Below, piece by piece: positions 1 to 8,800 of a stretch of DNA of 64,000 nt. Below the pieces are notes generated by a model that was given only the letters and a program-made list of their open reading frames with translations, made no database searches and was not told the DNA's origin. Origin of the DNA: Rhizobium sp. NXC14 (lineage in GTDB: Bacteria; Pseudomonadota; Alphaproteobacteria; Rhizobiales; Rhizobiaceae). The first letter of the stretch is position 1. Each line of letters opens with the position of its first letter. A program made the translations under genes and the position numbers. The stretch is taken from NCBI RefSeq assembly GCF_002117485.1, contig NZ_CP021030.1, positions 747,001 to 811,000 on the forward strand. The letters are read 5' to 3'.

Positions 1-1
1 G

Positions 2-247
2 TCAGGTGTGACGCTGACCGAGGATCTCATCAAGGCGATCAAGACGCGTATTCGCACCGGCGCCTCGCCGCGGCACGTGCCGGCAAAGATCATCGCGGTT
101 GCCGATATTCCCCGCACCAAGTCAGGCAAGATCGTCGAGCTTGCGGTGCGCGAGGTCGTTCACGGCAGGCCCGTGAAAAACCAGGAGGCGCTCGCCAACC
201 CCGAAGCATTGCGCCTCTTCGCCAATTTGAGCGAACTGAGGGACTGA
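2..247 (+). CDS. acsA2: Acetoacetyl-CoA synthetase, C-terminal end (partial)
   Basis: Last 81 residues of a gene that begins before the window; the frame is open from base 2. The tail fits the C-terminal domain of the acyl-CoA synthetase (ANL) superfamily: [20 protein letters not shown] carries the conserved lysine used in adenylation, and the following ending resembles acetoacetate-CoA ligases. The enzyme activates acetoacetate with CoA and ATP in the cytoplasm and links 3-hydroxybutyrate use to central metabolism. Position next to cbrA and a phasin gene matches the rhizobial order I remember (acsA2, cbrA, phaP). The family call rests on the C-terminus only; another member of the superfamily is possible. 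Confidence 0.75.
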   Translation, partial: SGVTLTEDLIKAIKTRIRTGASPRHVPAKIIAVADIPRTKSGKIVELAVREVVHGRPVKNQEALANPEALRLFANLSELRD

Positions 248-433
248 TAAGGAACGGTAAACCACAAGCTTTCACCATTCAGCAATGACCTGTCATGGAA
301 ACCTTTCGTTAAGAAACCTTTGTCAAAGGTGAAACAACTTGGGGGCCGAACATGAACGAGGCGGCCTGAAGCCTCCGGGCTTACGAAACATGACGTTGAT
401 CGACTGAGCTCTTTGTTGAACAGCACCTATTTG

Positions 434-462
434 AAGGCAGCCTCCGGGCTGCCTCTTTTTTG
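434..462 (+). terminator. Rho-independent terminator
   Basis: A perfect 7-bp stem GGCAGCC / GGCTGCC with a TCCG loop (436-453) is followed by TCTTTTTT. It points rightward, so it ends transcripts from acsA2 or from a short RNA in 300-460, not cbrA. A weaker hairpin with the same TCCG loop, AAGCC/GGCTT, lies at 369-382. Confidence 0.75.
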
Positions 463-506
463 CTTGCCCGTGCAGGCTTCAGGAGGCTCCGCTCCGTCGA
501 TAGAGA

Positions 507-3500
507 TCAGCCGGCCAGCACACGTTGCGACGGGAAGGTGATCTCGACAAGCGTGCCTTCGTTCGGCGCCGAATTGATCGAGAATGTCGCCCGATTGGCA
601 TCCACCATCGCCTTGGTCAGCGGCAGGCCGAGCCCTGTGCCGTCGCCGCGATGGCGTGACTGGGTCGAGGAGACCTGGCGGAACGGCTTCATCGCATGGT
701 CGAGTTCGGCGCGCGTCATACCGATTCCGGTATCGCGGACCCTCAACACCACGCTGCCATTCGCCTCGTAGGAGGTGGAAACGACGATCTGCCCGCCAGA
801 CGGGGTAAAGCGGATGGCGTTCGACAGGATGTTGAGCGCGATCTGCTTGATCGAGCGCAGATCCGCTACGACCTCCGGGACCGAATGCGACAGCGCCGTG
901 CGGATGATGACGCGCTGGCCGTTTGCCTGCGGCTGGACGAGGGCGACGGCCTCCGAGACTGCCTCGTTGAGGCCGACGGCGGCGAAGTCAAGATCCATCT
1001 CGCCTGCCTCGATTTTCGAAATGTCGAGGAGATCATTGACGATATCGAGGACGTGCCGGCCGGAGCGGCCGATATCGTTGGCATACTCGATATAACGGGG
1101 ATGGCCGATCGGACCGAAGCGCTCGCCGGCCATCATGTCGGAAAAGCCGATGATGGCATTGAGCGGCGTGCGGATTTCATGACTGACGCGCGCGAGGAAA
1201 TCGGTCTTGTGGGCGTTGGCGGTTTCGGCCGCGCCCTTGGCGTTGCGCAGCTCATCCTCGGTGCGTTTCCACTGCGTGATATCGCGGATGACGGCGCAAT
1301 AGCCGTTCGAGGAGGTCAGCCGGCCCATCGTCATGAACAGCGGCACGAAGCCGCCGCCGGCCTCGCGGCCGATCACCTCGCGCCCGTCGTTCAGCACGCT
1401 TGCCACGCCGTGGCCGGAAAGGCCGTTCAGATAGTCGAGGACGGCTTTCTGGCTCTCATGGGCAAACAGCATGACGAAGGGTTTGCCGCGCGTCTCCTGC
1501 TCGTCGTAATTGAACAGCGCGCTTGCCGACCGGTTCATCGAACGGATATCACCCTCGGTGCCGATGACGACGACGCCGTCGGTCGCCGTTTCGAGGATCG
1601 AGCGCAATTCCTCGACCTCGACCTGAAGCTTGGCGACCTTCTCGACCATCCGCTCCGGACGCGCTTCGGACCTGTTGCTGTCGCCGCGGCCATCTTCCTT
1701 GCCTTCCACCGGCATCAACGCCAGCATCAGAGCATTGGCATCTTCCCAGCGCACCGATTGCAGCCGGGCAGTCACCGGCGTCAGCGTGTCGTCGGCCTTG
1801 ACGAGCATCATGGTGCCGGAACCGGCTGCCTTTTCCACAAGTTCGCGGCGCTGCAGCAGCGCTTCGATACCGCCGACCTCACGCAGCGCGTCGAGCGAAT
1901 GGTAACCCGTCAGCCGCATGAATTCGGGATTGGCATGGATCAGTTGATCGCCGACATGGATAAGCACCGCGACGGGCAATTGGTCGACCGTACCGGCCGA
2001 AAGCCCGTCAATCATCTTCACGCGCGGCGGGATGAAACTTGTGAGAACCTCGATCTGGCTGACCGTCTCCTCGAGCCCTTCCGTCGCCTCGTCCTCGGCG
2101 ATGGCGTCGGGTTCTTCAGCGGCGTCTTCGCGCAACGACTCGGCCGCGTTTTCGAAGATCGCTTCCTGCGGCGCCGTCTCCTCGACCGAAGCTGTGTCGG
2201 CCGTATCGGCGGCGGGCGTTTCCCTGGTGATGGTTTCGGGTGCCGCGCTTTCCTCGAAAGCCGCCGGTTCCGTGGCGGTGGCGTCCGTTGGCGCAGGGGT
2301 GCCGGGCTCCTCCCTGCGGGCGCCGAAGGCCTCCAGGCGCTTGGCGATTTCGCGGAAGTTCGCCTGTTCGGCAGCCGTCAATGCGGCGCCTGTGCTGTGA
2401 AGCTGGACAACCTTGTCGGTGGAACGGCGATTGGGCGTTTCCACGATGCGAAGCGCCGGGCGTTCGTGTGCGTCATCGGCAGCCGGCGCTTCACCGGTGC
2501 ACTCCTGCATCTCTTCGGCGGCGCTCTCGCGGGCGGGCGGCTCGAAGCCGGCCTCTTCTCCGGCCGCTTCGAAAAGCGTCTCTTCGGTCTGCGGGTGGTC
2601 CTCGATCGCGTCCGCCGCGATCGTTTCCGCCGGGGCCGCTTCAGGCGCGGCGTCAACGTCGTTTGACGGTTCAATGACTGCGTCGGCCGCCGGACCGAGG
2701 CCTGCCGTATCATGGCCGACGCCGTTCGGGCCAAGGGTCAGGCCGAGCGCCAGCGGATCCTCCTGCGCATCGGAAAGCCTGACGACGCCGAAGCCGCGGA
2801 AGCCGTCGAAGTCGCGATTGCGGGTATAGGTCGGCAGCGCGGCGAGATCGACCGGGACGACGAGGCTGGTGCCTTCGACCGGCCAGAGGATCGTCTTGCC
2901 CGACCATGTGTCGCGGCGCGCAAGCGCCTCGGAAATCTTGCCCTCGGGATCGAGATTGAAGAGAGCGGCGATATCGCTGAAGGCGGAGCCGATGATGGCG
3001 GATGCATGCGGGCCGACGGCCTCGGCAAATTCGTGGCTGACCTCGTTGAACCGGCCTTCCGCATCGATCTTCCAGACGAAGCGGGTAGCACGGCTGTTCG
3101 GCCTGAAGACGAAACCGGGCTCGGGCGCAAGCGACGGGGCAGGGGCAGAGTCGGACGCTGCGGTTGTTGCGATGGCCGGCTCTTCGCGGGCGGCTTCCAG
3201 CGCCTCATCGATGGCCATTTGGCTGGCTTCGGCAGGCGTTTCAGCCGTCAAGGCCGCTTCCGCCACGTCGTCGGCGGTCGCAGCGGGCTCGTCGACCTCA
3301 TCCATGCGGCCCTCGGTCGCGCCGTCTTCGTTCTCCGGGGCTTCGTCTGCGGCTAGATTCTCGTCGGCAACCGCCGCCTCTGCGGTTGTGGCAGCCGGCT
3401 CGGCCGGCTGTGCCCGGTCGTCGGCGATCTCCTCCAGCGTCTCCTCGACCTCTTCGATCCCCGAGACCGCATCGACGATCTCGCCGATCCCGGTCGCCGC

Positions 3501-4289
3501 AGTCGCCGCTTGCGAAGGAAGTTCGGATGACGACGTGCCTTCTTCCCCCGCCGGCGCGTCAGCTGCCTGCGGCGGTCCGTCGACTGCATCGAGCACGGGC
3601 GCGTCGACCGGATCGAGATGCCCGATCGCAGTTTCCACGGCAAAGAGCAGATTGAGCGCCGGCTCGTCGCTGAGCCTGCCGACCGCAGCGGGAAGATAGC
3701 CCCTGCCGGTGGCGACCGGGCGCTTCACCAGGCGATCGGGATGCGCGCCGGCAAGGTTGATCAAGGCCTTTGCGGTCTCGCCTGATATGGCGAGCGAGGC
3801 AAAGCCCGGCGAGGCCGCGATGACTTCGCCATTGGCGCCGATGACGGCCATATGCGTGTCGGGATCATCGAGCCCCTGCAGCATCTGGGCCGCCGCAGCG
3901 CCCGCCGTCAGCGGCCTTGCCGACACGGGCACGGAAAACAGAATGGCCTTCTCGCCTGATGAAAGCCGGATCAGTTCGGCTGCCGCCTGCACCTGCACGC
4001 GCTGAAAGCCCTTGGCAACGCGGATCATCAGGCTTCTGTTGTCGCCGATATCGGCGAGCTGACGCGCCGCCGTTTCCAGCTGGCGAAAGGTAATGCCGGT
4101 GCGATCGGCTCCCTGATCGAGCAGGTCATAGACCGCCGGGTGGCCGAAAAGCTCCGCACCTGCGCCGTTTGCCCAGAGCAGGCGGGCAAGATCGGCCGAG
4201 AACAGCACCATGGCTTCGCCGCGCGAAAAGCGCTCCCGCACCCGCGCATGCACGGCGATATCAATGAACGGATACTGGACTGCGGGCAT
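507..4289 (-). CDS. cbrA: CbrA-like PAS sensor histidine kinase (DivJ/PleC/PdhS family)
   Basis: A 1260-residue kinase without an obvious membrane segment. The N-terminus looks PAS-like, and further PAS-like blocks lie near 390-520, 755-850 and 900-1005, the last preceded by a short coiled coil. The HisKA H-box has the phospho-acceptor at His1037 (VSHEIRTPLNAI), followed by the RFGP...RYIEYANDI pattern typical of kinases that act on the response regulator DivK. The ATPase part shows NILSNAIRFTP, DTGIGM near 1186 and GTGLGL near 1217. Two very acidic Ala/Glu/Pro-rich linkers (about 225-390 and 530-750) make it unusually long. In Sinorhizobium meliloti CbrA controls DivK/CtrA cell-cycle signalling, exopolysaccharide and motility. 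The phasin and acsA2 neighbours support the name; PdhS paralogues are the alternative. Confidence 0.75.
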   Translation of the reverse strand: MPAVQYPFIDIAVHARVRERFSRGEAMVLFSADLARLLWANGAGAELFGHPAVYDLLDQGADRTGITFRQLETAARQLADIGDNRSLMIRVAKGFQRVQVQAAAELIRLSSGEKAILFSVPVSARPLTAGAAAAQMLQGLDDPDTHMAVIGANGEVIAASPGFASLAISGETAKALINLAGAHPDRLVKRPVATGRGYLPAAVGRLSDEPALNLLFAVETAIGHLDPVDAPVLDAVDGPPQAADAPAGEEGTSSSELPSQAATAATGIGEIVDAVSGIEEVEETLEEIADDRAQPAEPAATTAEAAVADENLAADEAPENEDGATEGRMDEVDEPAATADDVAEAALTAETPAEASQMAIDEALEAAREEPAIATTAASDSAPAPSLAPEPGFVFRPNSRATRFVWKIDAEGRFNEVSHEFAEAVGPHASAIIGSAFSDIAALFNLDPEGKISEALARRDTWSGKTILWPVEGTSLVVPVDLAALPTYTRNRDFDGFRGFGVVRLSDAQEDPLALGLTLGPNGVGHDTAGLGPAADAVIEPSNDVDAAPEAAPAETIAADAIEDHPQTEETLFEAAGEEAGFEPPARESAAEEMQECTGEAPAADDAHERPALRIVETPNRRSTDKVVQLHSTGAALTAAEQANFREIAKRLEAFGARREEPGTPAPTDATATEPAAFEESAAPETITRETPAADTADTASVEETAPQEAIFENAAESLREDAAEEPDAIAEDEATEGLEETVSQIEVLTSFIPPRVKMIDGLSAGTVDQLPVAVLIHVGDQLIHANPEFMRLTGYHSLDALREVGGIEALLQRRELVEKAAGSGTMMLVKADDTLTPVTARLQSVRWEDANALMLALMPVEGKEDGRGDSNRSEARPERMVEKVAKLQVEVEELRSILETATDGVVVIGTEGDIRSMNRSASALFNYDEQETRGKPFVMLFAHESQKAVLDYLNGLSGHGVASVLNDGREVIGREAGGGFVPLFMTMGRLTSSNGYCAVIRDITQWKRTEDELRNAKGAAETANAHKTDFLARVSHEIRTPLNAIIGFSDMMAGERFGPIGHPRYIEYANDIGRSGRHVLDIVNDLLDISKIEAGEMDLDFAAVGLNEAVSEAVALVQPQANGQRVIIRTALSHSVPEVVADLRSIKQIALNILSNAIRFTPSGGQIVVSTSYEANGSVVLRVRDTGIGMTRAELDHAMKPFRQVSSTQSRHRGDGTGLGLPLTKAMVDANRATFSINSAPNEGTLVEITFPSQRVLAG

Positions 4290-4397
4290 AATCGAACCTT
4301 GTCGCTGTCGGCCTTCTAAATTAACGGCTTATTAATAACTGCAGGTCGCATGCCGGTCCAGAACAGTGGGGTGCTTTCGGGCGAAAGGGTTAACGAC

Positions 4398-4431
4398 TTG
4401 TGCGCTGCACAATTCATGTTGCAATGCACAA
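4398..4431. promoter_or_regulatory. Paired TGC/GCA operator-like sites before the phasin gene
   Basis: TTGTGCGCTGCACAA (4398-4412) is a perfect inverted repeat around a 3-base centre. A second related site, TTGCAATGCACAA, follows at 4419-4431. They lie about 70-105 bases before the phasin start. PhaR/AniA repressors of polyhydroxyalkanoate granules recognise TGC...GCA-like sites before phaP genes in Alphaproteobacteria, so this is a reasonable operator candidate. The link to PhaR is inference. Confidence 0.5.
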
Positions 4432-4502
4432 TCGGATGTTTTATATAGACGTCATTCGATGATCACAGGCAGCGACTGCCTTAGCCCAAAGGAATGCGAC
4501 CC

Positions 4503-4952
4503 ATGGCTACCATAAAGACCGATGACGTTTTTTCAATCGCTTCTTTCGACCCCTCCAAGCTGGCTGAATCCTACCGCGAATTCGCTGAAAAGGGCGCACA
4601 GCAGTCGAAAGACGCCTACGCCAAGCTGAAGAGCGCTGGCGAAGAAGCCGGCAAGACGCTCGAAGCCACCGTCCAGACGGCCCAGGCTGGCACCGTCGAG
4701 ATCGGCCTGAAGGCGATCGACGTCCTGCGCGTCAATGCCGAGACCTCGCTCTCGCACATGGAAGCACTGCTCGGCGTCAAGTCCGTCGCCGAATTCGTCG
4801 AGCTGCAGACCTCGTTCCTACGCAAGCAGGCCGAGCTTGCCGTCGATCAGGCGAAGTCGATGCAGGAAACCACCAAGCAGGTTGCCGAAAAGCTCGCAAA
4901 GCCCTCCAAGGAAGCCGCCGAAAAGGCCATGGCATCCTTCAAGGTCGCTTGA
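4503..4952 (+). CDS. phaP: Phasin family protein
   Basis: A 149-residue, Ala/Lys/Glu-rich, mostly helical protein with no signal peptide. The stretch from KSAGEEAGKTLEATVQTAQ through VNAETSLSHMEALLGVKSV and ELQTSFLRKQAELAVDQAKS is the typical phasin_2 pattern. Phasins coat poly-3-hydroxybutyrate granules in the cytoplasm and control granule size. I chose the second ATG (4503), because AAAGGA lies at a good distance from it; an ATG at 4494 would add three residues and overlap that site. It has its own operator-like sites upstream and a strong terminator downstream, so it is probably monocistronic. It lies beside cbrA, as in S. meliloti. Confidence 0.88.
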   Translation: MATIKTDDVFSIASFDPSKLAESYREFAEKGAQQSKDAYAKLKSAGEEAGKTLEATVQTAQAGTVEIGLKAIDVLRVNAETSLSHMEALLGVKSVAEFVELQTSFLRKQAELAVDQAKSMQETTKQVAEKLAKPSKEAAEKAMASFKVA

Positions 4953-4975
4953 TCGGCTCCGGCCTATCGCAAATA

Positions 4976-5005
4976 AAAGGCTGGACCTCGCGTCCAGCCT
5001 TTTTG
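4976..5005 (+). terminator. Rho-independent terminator after phasin gene
   Basis: Stem AAAAGGCTGGAC pairs with GTCCAGCCTTTTT around a short CTCGC loop and runs into a T tract. The stem also carries A's on its left arm, so it could work in both directions. Confidence 0.85.
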
Positions 5006-5082
5006 TATATTGATGAGGAATGGGGCTTGAATTCATCGCCAAGTCCTCGTATGTGACCCCCGTCGCGCCAAACGTGATTTAT

Positions 5083-5159
5083 GCGGTTGTAGCTCAGTTG
5101 GTTAGAGCGCAGGTTTGTGGCACCTGAGGTCAGTGGTTCGACCCCACTCAACCGTACCA
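5083..5159 (+). tRNA. tRNA-His (GTG anticodon)
   Basis: A complete cloverleaf of 77 bases with encoded CCA. Acceptor arm GCGGTTG/CAACCGT, D arm GCTC/GAGC, anticodon arm CAGGT/ACCTG with anticodon GTG at 5117-5119, T arm AGTGG/CCACT with TTCGACC. The first acceptor pair is G1-U72 and the discriminator base is A73. There is no paired G-1/C73, the usual histidine identity element; this is the derived state reported for many Alphaproteobacteria, which use a divergent HisRS. Confidence 0.95.
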
Positions 5160-5825
5160 TCTCCCCACTTCAGTCCCCCATCAGATCGCTCCTTCTAGAT
5201 AATCTCATCTCGACCGCGCATCTCGATAGAAATGTTAAACTGTATCCGTAATGATCCTGCACGGGTGTTGTCGTGTCCTGCCAGAAAGCCCCGGGTTTGA
5301 CGCGTGGAATGGCTGACGAGGCGCGCCTCCTGTCGACTGGAGCGTGCTGAAGGCTGATTAAGCGGTGCCGAAGAGAATATACGCTTCCGAAGGCGACTTT
5401 GCTGCTTATTTGCCATAGTCCGGCACTCGATTATGAACGATCCGACCACGCAAGGAAAATTGCGGAAGATGCGAACTGCCTAGCCCACCCGCGGCAGCAG
5501 AGGTACGGTCAACGTTTGGTGCCGAAAAAGCCGGACCTCGCTCCCGATGAGCCCGGACACTTACTAAATTTCAGCAGATAACCGTAACTTCAATTTAAGT
5601 GCCGTCATGCCAGCAATTGCGAAGGTTCGGACGCGCAGGATCTTGGAAATATGTCTTCTAGCCAATGTTAGAGGTTGCGGAGGAAAAGCTTCATAAGCGC
5701 AAGTCGCCAGGATCAAAAATCTTCCCGAACAGAAATAAAGCTTTTGGTTGAATTTCCTTTCCAAATGCAGCAGAGGGAAATCGGCGTAAGACGCGGTCGA
5801 AATGGAATAGATAAACGGGAATTTT
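5160..5825. other. Intergenic region, no supported gene
   Basis: About 660 bases between tRNA-His and the RTX gene. The short reading frames on both strands have no recognisable domain, poor codon use and no good ribosome site. The region is A/T-richer than the core genes on its left. No repeat of the tRNA 3' end and no integrase was seen. Confidence 0.5.
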
Positions 5826-8800
5826 ATGACGAACCTCATTACTCCGACGAAGAACGTCACATTGACCGGTGATCAGAAAGTTGACGGGCTCGTCAACGGC
5901 ACTGCCTGGGACGGAACGATAACCTATGCATTTCCTACGACCTCGTCGTCTTATGCCTATAGCGGCGAGAAAGACTCTTCATTCTCTTCGATTTCGTCAC
6001 AACAGCGGTCTTTTGCCTCGTTCTTCATGGAGCAATCCTATGGGAGTGCGGCAAATGACGGCTTCTCCGTAGAGGGGTTCACGAACGCCAACTTTGAGGC
6101 CGGAAGCGCGGCTAACGCAACTGTGCGGTTCGCTCAATCGTCGCAGCCTCCGACGGCATGGGCCTACACTCCAAATATCGGCGGCCATGGCGGCGATGTC
6201 TGGTTTGGGACGGGGTACGCCGGCACCGAAGATGATCTTCGCTTCCCGAGGTTCGGCAACTATGCGGGCCATACCGTGGCGCATGAGCTGGGTCACGCTC
6301 TCGGACTGAAACATGCTCACGAAGCTGGTTATCCTAATACGACAGTCGTTCCGCGTGCTTACGATTCGGTCGAGTATACGATCATGTCTTACCGCACGTA
6401 TGTCGGAGACAGTTTGAGCGGGTACAAGTACGAGCATGATGGCGCGCCACAAACCTTCATGATGCTCGATATCGCCGCCCTGCAGGAAATGTATGGCGCA
6501 GACTACACGACCAACAGTGGCGATACCGTTTACAAGTGGAATCCGAACCAGGGCATCACCTATGTCAACGGCGTTGCGGCTATCACGCCCGCAGCCAACC
6601 GCATCTTCGCGACAATCTGGGACGGCGGCGGTATCGATACTTATGATTTGAGTGCTTATACCACTGCCCTCAAGATCGACTTGCGAGCAGGCGGGTACTC
6701 GGTTTTTTCTCAAGGACAGTTGTCCTACCTGGGTGGAGGTCCGAATAACGGCTATGCCCGCGGCAACATTTTCAACGCCCTTCTTCATGAAGGCAATACG
6801 GCGTCGTTGATTGAGAACGTTAAGGCCGGCTCCGGCAATGATTCGATCACAGGCAACGAGGCGGACAATGCTCTCTGGGGCAACGCCGGCAATGACACCC
6901 TTAACGGCGATTCCGGCAATGACACCCTTAACGGCGGGACCGGAATCGACAAGATGTCGGGCGGGGTGGGCAACGACGTCTACATCGTCGACAATGCCAA
7001 CGACACTGTGATCGAGAATGCCAATGAGGGGACTGACACGGTCCGGACGACGCTTTCTTATACACTCAGCACCAACGTCGAAAATCTGACCTACACCGGC
7101 ACCGCCAGGTTCTTCGGTGATGGCAATGCGGCGGCCAATGTGATCACCGGCGGGACGGGATCTGATTGGCTGGATGGGAAGGCCGGCGACGATACGCTGA
7201 TCGGTGGTGCGGGCGACGATACCTATGACGTCGATAGTCTCGGCGATGTCGTGGTCGAGGCGACCGACGGCGGCACTGACAAGATCTGGACCGATATTGC
7301 CGCTTATTCGCTTGCGGACATCGCCAATGTCGAGAATCTATCCTTCCTAGGTAGCGGCAATTTTACTGGTACGGGTAATAGCCTCGACAATATAATCACT
7401 AGTGGGTTAGGCGACGATACGCTCTCTGGTGGGGCAGGCAACGATACGCTGGACGGTGGCTGGGGAGCTGACACGCTAATCGGTGGGACCGGCAACGATA
7501 TTTATGTCGCTTACTATACCGGCGACACTATCATCGAGAACGCCGACGAGGGCACTGACACGGTTCAGACGTATCTTGCGAGCTACACACTGAGCGCCAA
7601 CGTCGAGAACCTCACTAAAATCGGCTCGGGTGCCTTTGTCGGGACTGGCAACAACCTCAACAACACCATCACCGGCGGCGCGGCCATCGATATCTTGTCG
7701 GGCGGTGCCGGTGACGACGCGCTGAACGGCAGGGCCGGTGCCGACACGCTGATCGGTGGGACGGGCAACGACACTTACATCGTCGACAACGTTTTCGACG
7801 TCGTCACCGAAAACGCCGGTGAGGGCATCGATACGGTGCAGGCGGCGCTGGCGAGCTATACTCTGGCAGCCAATGTCGACAATCTCACGTATAGCGGCAC
7901 GGCAGGCTTTACCGGGACGGGCAATGACCTTGCCAACACGATCCAGAGCGCGGCAGGTGCCGATATCCTGGACGGGAAGGCCGGAGCAGACACGCTGATC
8001 GGCGGAACGGGCGACGATACCTATATCGTCGACAATGCCGGCGACATTGTCACGGAAAGGCCGAATGAAGGAACTGACCTGATCAAGACGGCGCGTTCGG
8101 TCTATACGCTCGGCAATAATATCGAAAAGCTGATCTATACGGGATCCGACAGCTTCACCGGCACCGGCAATGCGCTCGTCAACACGATCACGGGCGGCGC
8201 CGGCAATGATCTTCTGGATGGTGGCGCCGGCAAGGACACGCTGACCGGTGGTGCCGGCAACGACATCTATGTGGTCGACAGTGCCAGCGACGTCGTCAAC
8301 GAGGCGGTCGGCGCCGGCACCGACGAAATCCGTACGGCGCTTGCAGCCTATTCGATCGCGGCATTGGTCAATGTCGAGAACCTGACCTATACGGGCTCCG
8401 CCAGCTTCACCGGCACCGGCAATGTGTTCGCCAACACGATCACCGGCGGCGCCGGCAACGATATGCTGAATGGCGGGGGCGGTGCCGATGCCCTGATCGG
8501 CGGTACGGGCAACGACACCTATATCGTCGACCATGTCGGCGACCTCGTCACCGAAGTTGCCGACGCGGGGATCGACACGGTCCGCACGACATTGGCGAGC
8601 TATACGCTTGGCAGCGATGTCGAGAACCTCATCAATATCGGCACGGCAGCCTTTACCGGAACAGGCAATACGCTGAACAATATTCTAACCGGGGGGGCGG
8701 GGGTCGACACGCTATCGGGCGCCGCGGGCGATGATACCTATGTCATCTCCACCGGTGATATCGTCATCGAGAATGTCGACGAGGGTACCGACACAGTGCA

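Noticed and set aside
696..2666. Long plus-strand frame of 656 codons opposite the kinase gene
   Set aside because: It is a mirror frame of cbrA; the minus strand has clear HisKA/ATPase motifs and the plus frame has none.
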